From Nostoc sp. PCC 7524 (GTDB lineage Bacteria; Cyanobacteriota; Cyanobacteriia; Cyanobacteriales; Nostocaceae): a stretch of DNA of 64,000 nucleotides. Where the stretch lies: assembly GCF_000316645.1 (NCBI RefSeq), contig NC_019684.1:434001-498000 (forward strand), in the 5' to 3' direction. Numbering within the stretch: the first letter of the stretch is position 1; the number at the start of each line of letters is the position of its first letter. This document shows, one piece after another, positions 8,892-17,995 of the stretch. Below the pieces are notes generated by a model. It saw nothing but the letters and a program-made list of their open reading frames with translations. It was not told the DNA's origin and searched no databases. The position numbers and the translations under genes were made by a program.

Positions 8892-9299
8892 CTAATTAAC
8901 ATTACTCATATTGCTGAAGATTTCAATCAAGTTCCCATCCGGATCACGAACATGAGCCGTGCGGAGTCCCCATTCTGGACGATCCATTGGTTGAGTTACA
9001 ATGATGGCATTATGGTCTTTGAGATAATAATACAACTCATCTACATTATCCACTGCAAACACCAAAGCCATTTTGTTTTGACACTCAATCGCTGAAGGTT
9101 GATAAGCACTAGGAACTGCTTCCGCCATTAACTCTTTTCGGAATAAAGCTAGTTTGATGTAATCTCCGGTATGTAATTCGGCATATCCGCTATTTTCATC
9201 ACCCCAATCTATAGTAAATCCCAGCGCATCACGGTAGAACAGAAAACAGTCTCTGTAATTGGAGACGAGCAACCTGATATGTGTTAACTGTAGCAACAT
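8892..9299 (-). CDS. VOC (glyoxalase/bleomycin resistance/dioxygenase) superfamily protein
   Basis: 135 residues, a single vicinal-oxygen-chelate unit pair: LTHIRLLVSNYRDCFLFYRD at the N-terminus, YAELHTGDYIKLALF in the middle, and the hallmark AHVRDPDGNLIEIF at the C-terminus, where the last Glu is the usual metal ligand. The family covers glyoxalases, ring-cleaving dioxygenases and drug-binding proteins, so the substrate is unknown. The stop lies just beyond the repeat DNA described at 8792. It reads in the same direction as miaE, 18 bp away, and may share its transcript. Confidence 0.85.
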   Translation of the reverse strand: MLLQLTHIRLLVSNYRDCFLFYRDALGFTIDWGDENSGYAELHTGDYIKLALFRKELMAEAVPSAYQPSAIECQNKMALVFAVDNVDELYYYLKDHNAIIVTQPMDRPEWGLRTAHVRDPDGNLIEIFSNMSNVN

Positions 9300-9317
9300 A
9301 AATAGTACGTGATTCTA

Positions 9318-9917
9318 CTAACTATGAATTCTAGGCTCTGGATGTAAATTTGTGAGCAACTCGCTTTCAATTATTGATAATTCATCCAGCCGTTGATTAA
9401 CAATTTCACGGTCAAAGTAAGTATCAGCTAAAACCCAATAAGTACCGTAATGTCGTGCTTCAGATGCCATCAAACTCTTGTAAAAATTGGCTAATTCTGG
9501 CTCAGGACAGTGTGTAGCTAATAATCCTAAGCGTTCGTGACTACGCGCTTCAATTAAACCTGTGACTAATAAAGAATCTAAAAAGCGTTCTGGTTCTTGA
9601 GGACGCACAGCAGCTTTTAAACCCGCACCGTAGGGAGGTGGTGATAGGGGTGCTAGAGCTATATCCCGCCTTTCTAACCACTGATTCACCAATTCAAAGT
9701 GTTCTAGTTCTTCACGGGCGATCGCTGTTAATTCCCTAACCATTTTACTATTAGAAGGATAGCGAAACATAAAGTTTAACGCCACACCAGCCGCTTTCCG
9801 TTCACAGTGGGAATGATCCAGCAAAATAATGTCTAAATTAGCAATAGCTTGCTCTACCCAAGCATCACAGGTTGGTTGCTTGAGTGCATTGATAGTTGGT
9901 AACACAGAGGTAAGCAC
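9318..9917 (-). CDS. miaE: tRNA-(ms2io6A)-hydroxylase (MiaE-like)
   Basis: 199 residues, a ferritin-like four-helix diiron protein. Carboxylate/His ligands are visible in ordered motifs: CERKAAG, EELEHFELV, EARSHERL and EARHYGTY, matching the two ExxH pairs of MiaE. The family hydroxylates the prenyl group of 2-methylthio-N6-isopentenyl adenosine at tRNA position 37 using O2. Length and motif order are normal. It lies 18 bp upstream of the VOC gene on the same strand, which suggests a small operon. Confidence 0.88.
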   Translation of the reverse strand: MLTSVLPTINALKQPTCDAWVEQAIANLDIILLDHSHCERKAAGVALNFMFRYPSNSKMVRELTAIAREELEHFELVNQWLERRDIALAPLSPPPYGAGLKAAVRPQEPERFLDSLLVTGLIEARSHERLGLLATHCPEPELANFYKSLMASEARHYGTYWVLADTYFDREIVNQRLDELSIIESELLTNLHPEPRIHS

Positions 9918-10812
9918 AGGGCGACAAAACTCAAGAAATTAAAATAGCACTGAGTATCCCAGCAAAACAATTTTAATTTAAATTTGGGATTGGAGACGGA
10001 TTTGCCATCCAATATCATCACCATGCTGCGTCCGCTTCTGTTTCAGAGACGCTGAGGCAAAAACTATGGCAAATTCAACATCCACAATTGAATTGCCTCA
10101 TATCTTGTGCCTTTTAAAAAAGTAAATCACCAGGGCGGAGGAAAACACTTACCTTGTTTCACAATTATTGCTGTTGTTAAGCTCATTGACTTAGTTAAGG
10201 CGTATTCCTAAACACTCTGGTGCTGTTTTAGCGGAAGTTCCGCTATTAGGGTAAAAGTAAAGGGTTTTGAAAGCATATAACAGTTATTTAAAATTTATTG
10301 TATCAGGACACACATTTCGATCCTGTCTTTGGAGTAGCTAAAAGATGCGATCGCATTCCTGGTGTATAAGTAGCTCAGTGTTAAAAATTATCGCTATGGC
10401 AAGGCAGAAGGCAGAAGGCAGGAGGCAGGAGGCAGGAGGCAGGAGGCAGGAGGCAGGAGGCAGGAGGCAGGAGGCAGGAGGCAGGAGGCAGGAGGCAGGA
10501 GGGTTTGAGCCTAGTTTATTTTTCTTAACATAGTTGTGTTTTTTCCCACCGACTTACTTACTTAATTTTGGTTTTTAAGCCTAAAATTATTGCTTCGTAA
10601 ACAGCTAAATTCAGTTATATTGAGATTTTATTTATGATCATCTCTAAGATAGATGACGTTTATTAACTATTAGATGCTCTAGATTTGGAAAAGTGATTTT
10701 TACTGATAAATTGATGGATTTATTAATACAAACCTGACTCTATTGGTGATGCGATCGCCTTGGTGAAATGGTACTAATATTCGAGTCAGTTTAACTATGG
10801 TTCCCTACCACT
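9918..10812. other. Long intergenic region upstream of the antiporter
   Basis: 895 bases with no supported gene. It contains a 17-bp palindrome at about 10229-10245 (TAGCGGAA-G-TTCCGCTA) and the GAGGCAG array described at 10401. The rest is AT-rich and could hold the antiporter promoter. Confidence 0.5.
10401..10500. repeat. Heptanucleotide tandem array, about 14 copies of GAGGCAG
   Basis: Three AAGGCAG units followed by eleven perfect GAGGCAG units. A plus-strand frame reads through it (RRQEAGG repeats) but has no gene-like content elsewhere. This is an STRR-type array, a class well known in heterocystous cyanobacteria. Confidence 0.95.
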
Positions 10813-12858
10813 ATGAAACCAGATGCGATCGCAACTCTCTGGCAGGGTATGACTCACGCTTCGATAGCTTCTGTGTTATCGACACCGATTAAAGATCCTG
10901 TACCCGTTTTTCTCATGATTTTGGCAATTATGTTAATTGCTCCCCTATTATTTGAGAAAATCCGCTTACCTGGGATTGTCGGCTTAATTTTAGCTGGGGT
11001 AATAGTTGGCCCCTATGGCTTAGGACTTTTGGCACGGGATACCACAATTGTGCTGTTAGGAACGGTGGGGTTGCTATTTCTCATGTTCATGGCAGGACTA
11101 GAAACTAGCTTAGATGACTTGAAATACAATGCTGATAAAGCTGTGATATTTGGGCTAGCTACCTTTGTTGTCCCAATGGCATTAGGCACAGCTGCCATGA
11201 TGGGGATTGGCTATGGTTTATTACCTGCAATTTTAGTGGCTTCTTGTTTCGCTTCCCATACCCTGCTGGCACTACCCATCGTTAGCAAATTGGGAATCAT
11301 GCGTTCTCAAGTTTTGACGACGACTTTAGGCGGTACGTTAATTACCAACATTTTGGCACTGTTGGTATTAGCAGTAGTAGTCAGGGCGCATCAAGGTAAT
11401 TTAACTTTGAGTTTTTGGTTATTCTTGATTCCATCGTTAATTATTTACACTTTCCTGACTTTATGGGGTGTACCGCGTATTGGACAATGGTTCTTTCGGC
11501 GATTTGGACATGACGAAAGTGCAGAGTTTACTTTTGTTTTAGCTACTCTATTTGTAGTTTCTTACAGTGCGGAATTAGTGCAAGTTGAGCCGATTATTGG
11601 TGCTTTTTTGGCGGGAGTGGCTATTACTCAACTTATTCCCCAACTTAGCCCGTTAATGAATCGGATTCAATTTATTGGCAATACCTTGTTTGTTCCTTTT
11701 TTCCTGATTTCCGTGGGGATGTTAGTTAATCCCATGATTTTAATTCAAGAACCGCGATCGCTAGTAGTATCGGGTGTCATGGTGATTGTGGCTATTGTTG
11801 CTAAGTACATTCCTGCGTGGGGTGCAGGTAAATTATTCGGCTTGGACTTTAACAATATTATGGTGATGTTTGGGTTATCTGTAGCTCAAGCCGCCTCAAC
11901 TTTGGCAGCAATCACCGTTGCTTACAATATTGAGTTGGTTGACCAATTAACAGTGAATGGTACAATCGCCATGATTTTAGTTACCTGTGTGGCTTCGCCT
12001 TGGGTAACAAATCAATGGGGACAAAAGATGAAACCAGAAGCCGCTAGTAGCCAAAAACTTCAGGAGGGCAGTTTAGGCGATCGCGTTTTAGTCCCTGTGG
12101 CTAACCCCAGCACGGAAGATAATCTCCTGAAACTAGCCATTATTCTGGCAAAATCAGCAGATGGAACTCTGCTACCCCTCCACATTCTCTTAGAAGAAAA
12201 TACACCCATTTCCCCAGAGGCGAAAGCGAAACAAAACCAACTACTCTCAACGGCGGAAATGATCGCCCATGCAGCCGTTGCTAATGTCACACCTATTGCC
12301 AGAATTGACGAGTCAATTGATAAAGGTATTGCCCGCGTAGCTGAAGAAAAGCACGCCAGTGCGATTATCTGTGGTTGGAAAGGCTACTCGACTTATCAAG
12401 AAAACCTATTTGGCGGTGTAATTGATAAGATTGTGCAGCGTAGTGCAGTACCCGTTTTAGTGACGCGATTTCCCTTACCAATGGAACATACAAGGCGGGT
12501 ATTTCTAGCTTTTACTACCCAACAGACTCGCATCAGTTCTTTTAACCAAAGCATTCAATTAGCCAAAAGCTTGGCGACAGAACTCAAAGCATCCCTGCAA
12601 TTATTACAAGTTGTTTCGGTACGTGGCACAACTGGCGAGTTAACTGATTTAGAGTTACCACCAGATATAGCCATTCAACAGGTAAGAGGTAACTTTGTCC
12701 GTCAAGTGTCGCGGTTACTCAAAAGCAACGATTTACTGTTGTTGAATGGTGCAGTAGAACATCAAGGGCAGCTATTTTCATTATTTGGGAACGCACCAGA
12801 AGCGATCGCCCGTAACCACCCGGAAATTGCTATGATTATTGCCTACTTTCCTCAATAA
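10813..12858 (+). CDS. CPA2-family cation:proton antiporter with two C-terminal USP-like domains
   Basis: 681 residues. Residues about 30-400 contain roughly twelve membrane helices typical of Kef/NapA-type Na+(K+)/H+ exchangers, including FEKIRLPGIVGLILAGVIVG and VEPIIGAFLAGVAI. Residues about 420-680 are soluble and hold two universal-stress-protein-like alpha/beta domains (GDRVLVPVANPS; IVQRSAVPVLVTRF; a second starting at TRRVFLAF). Family members exchange monovalent cations for protons at the cytoplasmic or thylakoid membrane, and the USP domains probably sense nucleotides. The ion cannot be fixed from sequence. The start ATG 10813 has no clear ribosome binding site. Confidence 0.9.
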   Translation: MKPDAIATLWQGMTHASIASVLSTPIKDPVPVFLMILAIMLIAPLLFEKIRLPGIVGLILAGVIVGPYGLGLLARDTTIVLLGTVGLLFLMFMAGLETSLDDLKYNADKAVIFGLATFVVPMALGTAAMMGIGYGLLPAILVASCFASHTLLALPIVSKLGIMRSQVLTTTLGGTLITNILALLVLAVVVRAHQGNLTLSFWLFLIPSLIIYTFLTLWGVPRIGQWFFRRFGHDESAEFTFVLATLFVVSYSAELVQVEPIIGAFLAGVAITQLIPQLSPLMNRIQFIGNTLFVPFFLISVGMLVNPMILIQEPRSLVVSGVMVIVAIVAKYIPAWGAGKLFGLDFNNIMVMFGLSVAQAASTLAAITVAYNIELVDQLTVNGTIAMILVTCVASPWVTNQWGQKMKPEAASSQKLQEGSLGDRVLVPVANPSTEDNLLKLAIILAKSADGTLLPLHILLEENTPISPEAKAKQNQLLSTAEMIAHAAVANVTPIARIDESIDKGIARVAEEKHASAIICGWKGYSTYQENLFGGVIDKIVQRSAVPVLVTRFPLPMEHTRRVFLAFTTQQTRISSFNQSIQLAKSLATELKASLQLLQVVSVRGTTGELTDLELPPDIAIQQVRGNFVRQVSRLLKSNDLLLLNGAVEHQGQLFSLFGNAPEAIARNHPEIAMIIAYFPQ

Positions 12859-12966
12859 TGGGGATTGGGGACTGAGGACTGGGGACTAGGAAACACAGAC
12901 AGAGGAAAGAAATGCCCCATGCCCAATTCCCCATGCCCCATGCTCAATTCCCCATCCCTAACACCC
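12859..12966. repeat. STRR-type heptamer patch between antiporter and mtnA
   Basis: Two runs, GGGGACT/GGGGATT-like (12859-12891) and its mirror CCCCATGCCCAATTCC-like (12912-12958), occupy nearly the whole spacer. They are open in the mtnA frame, so gene callers can extend mtnA into them by mistake. Confidence 0.85.
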
Positions 12967-14001
12967 ATGATTTACCCTGTTGTTTGGCAGAATAACTCAG
13001 TCACTTTAATTGATCAAACCCGTTTGCCTAATGAGTATGCCGTTGTAGAAATTCATCGTAGTGAAGACATGGCGCGGGCGATTAAAACTATGATTGTCCG
13101 GGGTGCGCCAGCTATTGGTGTGGCTGCGGCTTATGGGATGTATTTGGGGGCGAGGGAAATTCAGACAAGCGATCGCCAAAAGTTTTTAGCACATTTAGAA
13201 CAAGTCACTGAGTTATTAGGTTCTACTCGTCCTACAGCCGTCAATTTATTTTGGGCAATTAATCGAATGCTACACACTGCCCAAAATACCCCAGGAACAG
13301 TAGAAGACATTCAACAAGTATTATTTAAAACAGCCCAAGCCATCAATGCTGAAGACTTGCACACTTGTCAGGCGATGGGGGATTATGGTTTGTCAGTCTT
13401 GCCCAAAACACCAGAAAAACTCACACTGCTGACTCACTGTAATGCTGGGGCTTTAGCTACAGCAGGTTACGGCACAGCTTTAGGGGTTGTACGTTCCGCT
13501 TGGCGCGAGGGACGCTTAGAGAGATTGTTTGCTGATGAAACCCGTCCCCGCCTACAAGGCGCAAAACTCACCGCTTGGGAATGTGTGCAAGAAGGCATTC
13601 CAGTTACGGTAATTACTGATAATATGGCAGCCCACTGTATGCAGCAGGGTTTAATTCATGCGGTTGTGGTAGGTGCAGATCGCATTGCTGCTAACGGTGA
13701 CACCGCTAATAAAATTGGCACCTATAGTTTAGCTATTGTTGCTAAAGCCCATAATATTCCTTTCTTTGTCGCTGCACCTCTTTCTACCATTGATTTTGCA
13801 TTATCTAATGGTAGTCAAATCCCCATTGAAGAACGTAACCCAGAAGAAGTCTACCAAGTTGGTGATACTATCCTGACACCATCGGGAGTGGAATTCTACA
13901 ATCCTGCCTTTGATGTGACTCCAGCCGAGTTAATTTCAGCGATAATTACAGAAAAAGGTGCATTTCCTCCTGGGGAGTTGGAAGTGCTGAGTGGTAAATA
14001 A
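12967..14001 (+). CDS. mtnA: S-methyl-5-thioribose-1-phosphate isomerase
   Basis: 344 residues from ATG 12967 ([12 protein letters not shown]). The frame stays open upstream to 12865, but that part only translates heptamer repeats ([13 protein letters not shown]), so the shorter form is chosen. Family hallmarks are present: [15 protein letters not shown], the catalytic Cys in [19 protein letters not shown], and the catalytic Asp in [19 protein letters not shown]. The enzyme converts methylthioribose-1-phosphate to methylthioribulose-1-phosphate in the cytosolic methionine salvage pathway. No other salvage genes are adjacent. The eIF2B-like relatives lack this Cys/Asp pair, so the call is firm. 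Confidence 0.95.
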   Translation: MIYPVVWQNNSVTLIDQTRLPNEYAVVEIHRSEDMARAIKTMIVRGAPAIGVAAAYGMYLGAREIQTSDRQKFLAHLEQVTELLGSTRPTAVNLFWAINRMLHTAQNTPGTVEDIQQVLFKTAQAINAEDLHTCQAMGDYGLSVLPKTPEKLTLLTHCNAGALATAGYGTALGVVRSAWREGRLERLFADETRPRLQGAKLTAWECVQEGIPVTVITDNMAAHCMQQGLIHAVVVGADRIAANGDTANKIGTYSLAIVAKAHNIPFFVAAPLSTIDFALSNGSQIPIEERNPEEVYQVGDTILTPSGVEFYNPAFDVTPAELISAIITEKGAFPPGELEVLSGK

Positions 14002-14552
14002 GTCATGCAAAAAACAGCATCATGCGATCGCTATTAAACTTTGTCACTCTGTGAACATTAAATTTTGAAAAATTTTCTTTATTAATAAACTTACATAGTT
14101 ATATAGTTATATAGGCAAATTGCTTGAAATAGTAATTTACCACACTAAGACTTCCGCAACTGGCGCACAAAAACAAGGTTGCAGTTGGTTAATAGTCATT
14201 AGTTTTGCTTGGCACTATGGACTAATGACTATGGACTATTGACAAAAGAAAGGCAGAGGGCAGAGGGCAGAAGGGAAGAAAACTGCTTGTTGGGTTCAAG
14301 CCCCAACGCCAGTTCTCTTAAGTCAGGAAACCCTTTCGGTGGTCGCACCCTTACGGGAAGGCTTACGCCAACATGGGGGAAACCCCCTTCCCTGCGGGAC
14401 GCTCCGCGAACGCGAAGCGTCTCGTAGAGAAGACCGCGCCACCTCACCACGAGACTGGCTCCCCCTTGTGGGTGGCTTTTTCCTCCTTCTGCCTCCTACC
14501 TCCTGCCTTCTGCCTTCGATTGACTCCTCTGGTAAGAATTGGGAGGTAAATG
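14002..14552. other. Intergenic region built largely of repeats
   Basis: No supported gene. It contains an inverted pair of ACTAATGACTAT-like sequence at 14187-14243, a GGCAGAGGGCAGAGG run (14252-14272) mirrored by CTGCCTCCTACCTCCTGCC (14489-14507), and a palindromic GCTCCGCGAACGCGAAGCGT block at 14399-14418. The ribosome binding site GGGAGGT at 14541-14547 belongs to the next gene. Confidence 0.6.
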
Positions 14553-16148
14553 ATGCGAATTATGATGATTCAGCCCAATTATCATTCTGGTGGCGCAGAA
14601 ATTGCGGGAAATTGGCCACCAAGTTGGGTTCCCTATGTGGGTGGGGCTTTGAAGACAGCTGGCTTTAGCGATATTTGCTTTATTGATGCCATGACCGATG
14701 ATATTACTGATGATGTTTTAGCGAAGATGATCGCCAAACATCAGCCAGATGTCGTATTGGCAACGGCAATCACGCCGATGATTTACAAATCGGAAAGCAC
14801 CCTGAAGATTGTGAAAGAAGTTTGCCCCCAAGCAAAGACAATTATGGGCGGGGTTCACCCTACTTATATGTATAGTGAAGTTCTCCATGAAGCCCCTTGG
14901 GTAGATTACATTATTCGGGGAGAGGGGGAAGAGATTACAGTTAATTTACTGAAGGCGATCGCTAATGGTACTGTAGACAGTAATCGCCGCAATATTTTAG
15001 GTATAGCCTTCCTAGAAGATGGGCAAGTCATCGCTACACCAGCCCATCCCCCGATTGCTGATTTGGATACCCTTACCCCAGATTGGAGCCTGTTAGATTG
15101 GAGTAAATATATTTATACTCCTCTCAACGTGCGGGTAGCTGTTCCTAACTATGCTAGAGGATGTCCTTTCACCTGCCGTTTTTGTTCCCAGTGGAAATTC
15201 TGGCGTAAATACCGTTCCAGCACTCCCAAACAATTCGTTGATCAAATTGAAATCTTGGTGAAAAAACACAAAGTTGGTTTTTTTATTCTTGCTGATGAAG
15301 AACCAACCATTAACAAACCCAAATTTATCGCCTTGTGTAATGAGTTAATAGAACGCAATTTGGGTGTTCACTGGGGAATCAATACCAGGGTGACAGATAT
15401 ATTACGAGATGAGCAAGAATTACCACTTTACCGTCAAGCCGGACTGGTTCATGTTTCCTTGGGTACAGAAGCAGCCGCACAGCTAAAGTTGAATTTGTTC
15501 CGTAAAGAAACGACTATCGAACAAAACAAGCGGGCGATTCAACTGTTAAAGCAAAATGGGATGGTAGCCGAGGCTCAATTTATCATGGGTTTGGAGAACG
15601 AAACCCCAGAAACGATTGAGGAAACCTATCAGATGGCTTTGGATTGGAAAGCAGACATGGCAAACTGGAATATGTTTACCCCTTGGCCATTTTCCGAGTT
15701 ATTTGAGGATTTAGGCGATCGCGTAGAAGTTCGAGATTATTCTCAATATAACTTTGTCACCCCAATCATGAAACCAGATGCAATGGAACGGGAGGATGTT
15801 CTTAAGGGAGTGCTGCGAAATTACGCCCGTTTTTACCTCCGCAAAACCGTTGAATATTGGTTTGTCAAAGATCCCTTTAAGCGCAAATATCTTTTAGGTT
15901 GTTTGAAAGCTTTTGTGAAAACTACCCTTAATAAACGTTTCTACAACTTGAAACGAGTAAAATACAACGGTTTACATACCGAAATTGAGCTAGGTTTTGA
16001 TGAGTCGAAGATTCTCACCCGTGAACAAATCACCCAGCGCAAGCAAGAACATCCAGAACTGGTGGCAGATGTAAATTTTACAGGCAATATTTCTGCCTGT
16101 GGCGCACCCAATGAACTGCCGGAATTTGTTGAGCAAGAACAAGTTTAA
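14553..16148 (+). CDS. BchE-like B12-binding radical SAM protein (anaerobic Mg-protoporphyrin monomethyl ester cyclase family)
   Basis: 531 residues from ATG 14553; an ATG three bases earlier is too close to GGGAGGT at 14541-14547. The N-terminus (MIQPNYHSGGAEIAGNWPP) is very like BchE. A cobalamin-binding-like domain covers about residues 1-160 (GGVHPTYMYSEVLHEAPW, IIRGEGEE). The radical SAM cluster is ARGCPFTCRFCSQW (CxxxCxxC). The C-terminal 130 residues are helical, as in BchE. BchE forms the isocyclic ring of bacteriochlorophyll without O2. In oxygenic cyanobacteria such homologues exist beside the aerobic cyclase, and their role is less certain, so the symbol is left open. Confidence 0.85.
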   Translation: MRIMMIQPNYHSGGAEIAGNWPPSWVPYVGGALKTAGFSDICFIDAMTDDITDDVLAKMIAKHQPDVVLATAITPMIYKSESTLKIVKEVCPQAKTIMGGVHPTYMYSEVLHEAPWVDYIIRGEGEEITVNLLKAIANGTVDSNRRNILGIAFLEDGQVIATPAHPPIADLDTLTPDWSLLDWSKYIYTPLNVRVAVPNYARGCPFTCRFCSQWKFWRKYRSSTPKQFVDQIEILVKKHKVGFFILADEEPTINKPKFIALCNELIERNLGVHWGINTRVTDILRDEQELPLYRQAGLVHVSLGTEAAAQLKLNLFRKETTIEQNKRAIQLLKQNGMVAEAQFIMGLENETPETIEETYQMALDWKADMANWNMFTPWPFSELFEDLGDRVEVRDYSQYNFVTPIMKPDAMEREDVLKGVLRNYARFYLRKTVEYWFVKDPFKRKYLLGCLKAFVKTTLNKRFYNLKRVKYNGLHTEIELGFDESKILTREQITQRKQEHPELVADVNFTGNISACGAPNELPEFVEQEQV

Positions 16149-16521
16149 CTTCTATCCCGCAGGTAATCATCAGCGATTAGCATTTGTTCGAGAGTCAATC
16201 ATTAGACATTTCCTGTTTGTCAACAGATTGACAAAGCCCCTTCGGGGCGGGTGTGGGGTGTAGGGTGTGGGGTGTAGGGTGTGGGGTGTAGGGTGTGGAG
16301 TGTAGGGTGTGGGGTGTAGTGAAAAAATAGCCCCGTTCGCGCAGCGTCTGTCCACGACACGCTCCGCGAACGCCAGAGAAAAAATCCTTGTATCCCTGCT
16401 CCGCGAACGTAGAGAAGGTAGGTTGAAACCCCACAAGAAAGTGAGTGGCTTGTTTCCCCTACACCCTACACCCTACCCCCTACACCCTTCCACTATCAAT
16501 TATCAATCACTTCCCTCATGC
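16149..16521. other. Intergenic region with tandem and palindromic repeats
   Basis: No gene. A hairpin GCCCC-TTC-GGGGC lies near 16236-16248. The 14-mer array at 16252-16319 is mirrored by CCCTACACCCTACACCCTAC (16457-16476), so the two could pair in a long stem. Between them is a GCTCCGCGAACG block at 16361-16372, repeated at 16399-16410. Confidence 0.7.
16252..16319. repeat. Tandem 14-mer array TGTGGGGTGTAGGG, 4.9 copies
   Basis: Units start at 16252, 16266, 16280, 16294 (one G to A change) and 16308 (12 bases). Each 14-mer is a pair of related heptamers. The minus frame through it (PHPTPHTLHPTPYT) is not a gene. Confidence 0.95.
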
Positions 16522-17070
16522 CTAAACTAAAAACGGACGGGCTAAGAAAAAGCTGGAAATTGTCTTAGCATCTACCGGTTCTCCTTCCAGGATGGCTTTC
16601 TCCAATTCTTCGGGAGTGAAAAAGATAATCTCAATATCTTCGTCTTCTTCTGGCGCTGGTGGAGTATCCAGCTTTTCTAAATCCCGTGCCAAAAAAGCGT
16701 AGAGAATCTCATCAGAATAGCCAGGTGCTAGGAAAAATTCGCCTAGTTTATCCCACTTTTGCGCGTTATAGCCAGTCTCTTCTTGAATTTCGCGTTTGAC
16801 TGTCTCTAGGGGATCTTCATTAATTTCTACCGTCCCGGCGGGAAACTCTAATATCCTGCCTTGAATTGCAAACCGATATTGACGTACAAGTATCAGTTTA
16901 CCTTCCGCAGTCACAGGCACAGCTAAAGCACCGCCAGGGTGACGAATACATTCCCATTCCCCTTCGGCTTTGTTGGGTAAACGCAAACGATTTACTTCAA
17001 AATCAAACTTGCGTCCTTTATAAAATAAGCGTTGCTTTAATAGCTGTGGTAATTCTCTACCTATTGGCAT
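16522..17070 (-). CDS. Nudix hydrolase, ADP-ribose pyrophosphatase-like
   Basis: 182 residues. The Nudix box is complete: GTVEINEDPLETVKREIQEE followed by TGY, which fits Gx5Ex7REUxEExGU. The preceding LILVRQYRFAIQGRILEFPA matches the ADP-ribose pyrophosphatase subgroup, as does the acidic C-terminal stretch APEEDEDIEIIFF. Such enzymes hydrolyse ADP-ribose and similar nucleoside diphosphate derivatives in the cytosol. It lies 85 bp downstream of folK on the same strand and may be co-transcribed. The exact substrate is unproven. Confidence 0.9.
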   Translation of the reverse strand: MPIGRELPQLLKQRLFYKGRKFDFEVNRLRLPNKAEGEWECIRHPGGALAVPVTAEGKLILVRQYRFAIQGRILEFPAGTVEINEDPLETVKREIQEETGYNAQKWDKLGEFFLAPGYSDEILYAFLARDLEKLDTPPAPEEDEDIEIIFFTPEELEKAILEGEPVDAKTISSFFLARPFLV

Positions 17071-17155
17071 AGTGAAATAATGTTGTTTTTACTTGCACAA
17101 AACAACCTGGGGGTGATAATCGCACCAGCGTTTTCTGCATTGATGGGTGGTAATT

Positions 17156-17668
17156 TTAACTGCCCTTTAACAAATGTACATCAGAACAGTCTACTTTTTT
17201 TACCAGTTCTTTTATCTCTAATCCGGAAACTGGCTCTGGCCAATCGGGGGCAATTTCGACTAACGGCACTAAGACAAAGGCGCGTTCGTGCATTCGCGGA
17301 TGGGGAATTTGCAGAGTTGGGGTATCAATAATCAAATCATCATACAGCAGTATATCTAAATCCAGCGATCGCGGCCCCCAACGTTGTTGCCGTACCCGCC
17401 CAAATTTTTGTTCTGTCGCCAGCAATGTGTCTAATAATGCCTGGGGACTGATTTCTACTTGCAAAATCACACAGCCATTAATGTAATCTGGTTGTGGTGG
17501 CCCTACGGCTTTAGTTCTATACCAACTAGATTTTGCTTCTAGTTTGATGCCTGGCATCGCAGCTAATTCCTGGGTTGCTGCTGCTAAAATTGCCACAGAA
17601 TCGCCAAGATTACTGCCTAGGGCTAAGGCACTACGTCTGACTTTGGTGATCTCTCCCTGATGCAACAA
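17156..17668 (-). CDS. folK: 2-amino-4-hydroxy-6-hydroxymethyldihydropteridine pyrophosphokinase
   Basis: 170 residues, normal for HPPK. Hallmarks are ALALGSNLGDS at the N-terminus, VEISPQALLDTLLATEQKFG in the middle, RWGPRSLDLDILLYDD with the Mg-binding DLD, and IPHPRMHERAFVLVPL at the end. The enzyme transfers pyrophosphate from ATP to 6-hydroxymethyl-7,8-dihydropterin in folate biosynthesis. The Nudix gene lies downstream on the same strand. A HIP1 octamer is inside the gene. The call is firm. Confidence 0.95.
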   Translation of the reverse strand: MLHQGEITKVRRSALALGSNLGDSVAILAAATQELAAMPGIKLEAKSSWYRTKAVGPPQPDYINGCVILQVEISPQALLDTLLATEQKFGRVRQQRWGPRSLDLDILLYDDLIIDTPTLQIPHPRMHERAFVLVPLVEIAPDWPEPVSGLEIKELVKKVDCSDVHLLKGS

Positions 17669-17995
17669 ATCACTATTTAGATAGATTGATATATTCCCTC
17701 ACCAAAATTTTTTAATACTTTGGATAGTGTTTTTAAGAATTAAAAATTCATTAAAACAAAGTAATTCTATTGAGCTATTTAAAGATTAACTGAATATTAA
17801 AAACTTTTTTATGTAGCAATGAATTCAGTTAATTCTTTATGAGATATTATACTAACACGGAAAGTAGTGTTCTCAGCCAAAAACTCCCATTTGGTAGTTA
17901 GCTAGTCACTATATTCAGCTACGAACTAATCTGGAGAAACTTAACTCCTAGTTCCAGCCAGCAGTTAAATTGACTCAGACAAGGAGGAACCGCAC
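17669..17995. other. Divergent intergenic region between folK and the PBP gene
   Basis: AT-rich, about 320 bases, with no repeat or gene. It probably holds divergent promoters. AGGAGG at 17982-17987 serves the TTG start of the PBP gene. Confidence 0.5.

Noticed and set aside
10345-10533. 62-codon plus-strand frame with RRQEAGG repeats
   Set aside because: The product is just the GAGGCAG array read in frame.
14209-14668. Several overlapping frames in the spacer before the bchE-like gene
   Set aside because: They read repeats and the start of the bchE-like gene in the wrong frame.
16170-16436. 88-codon minus-strand frame
   Set aside because: Contains PHPTPHTLHPT text from the 14-mer array, with no other coding sign.
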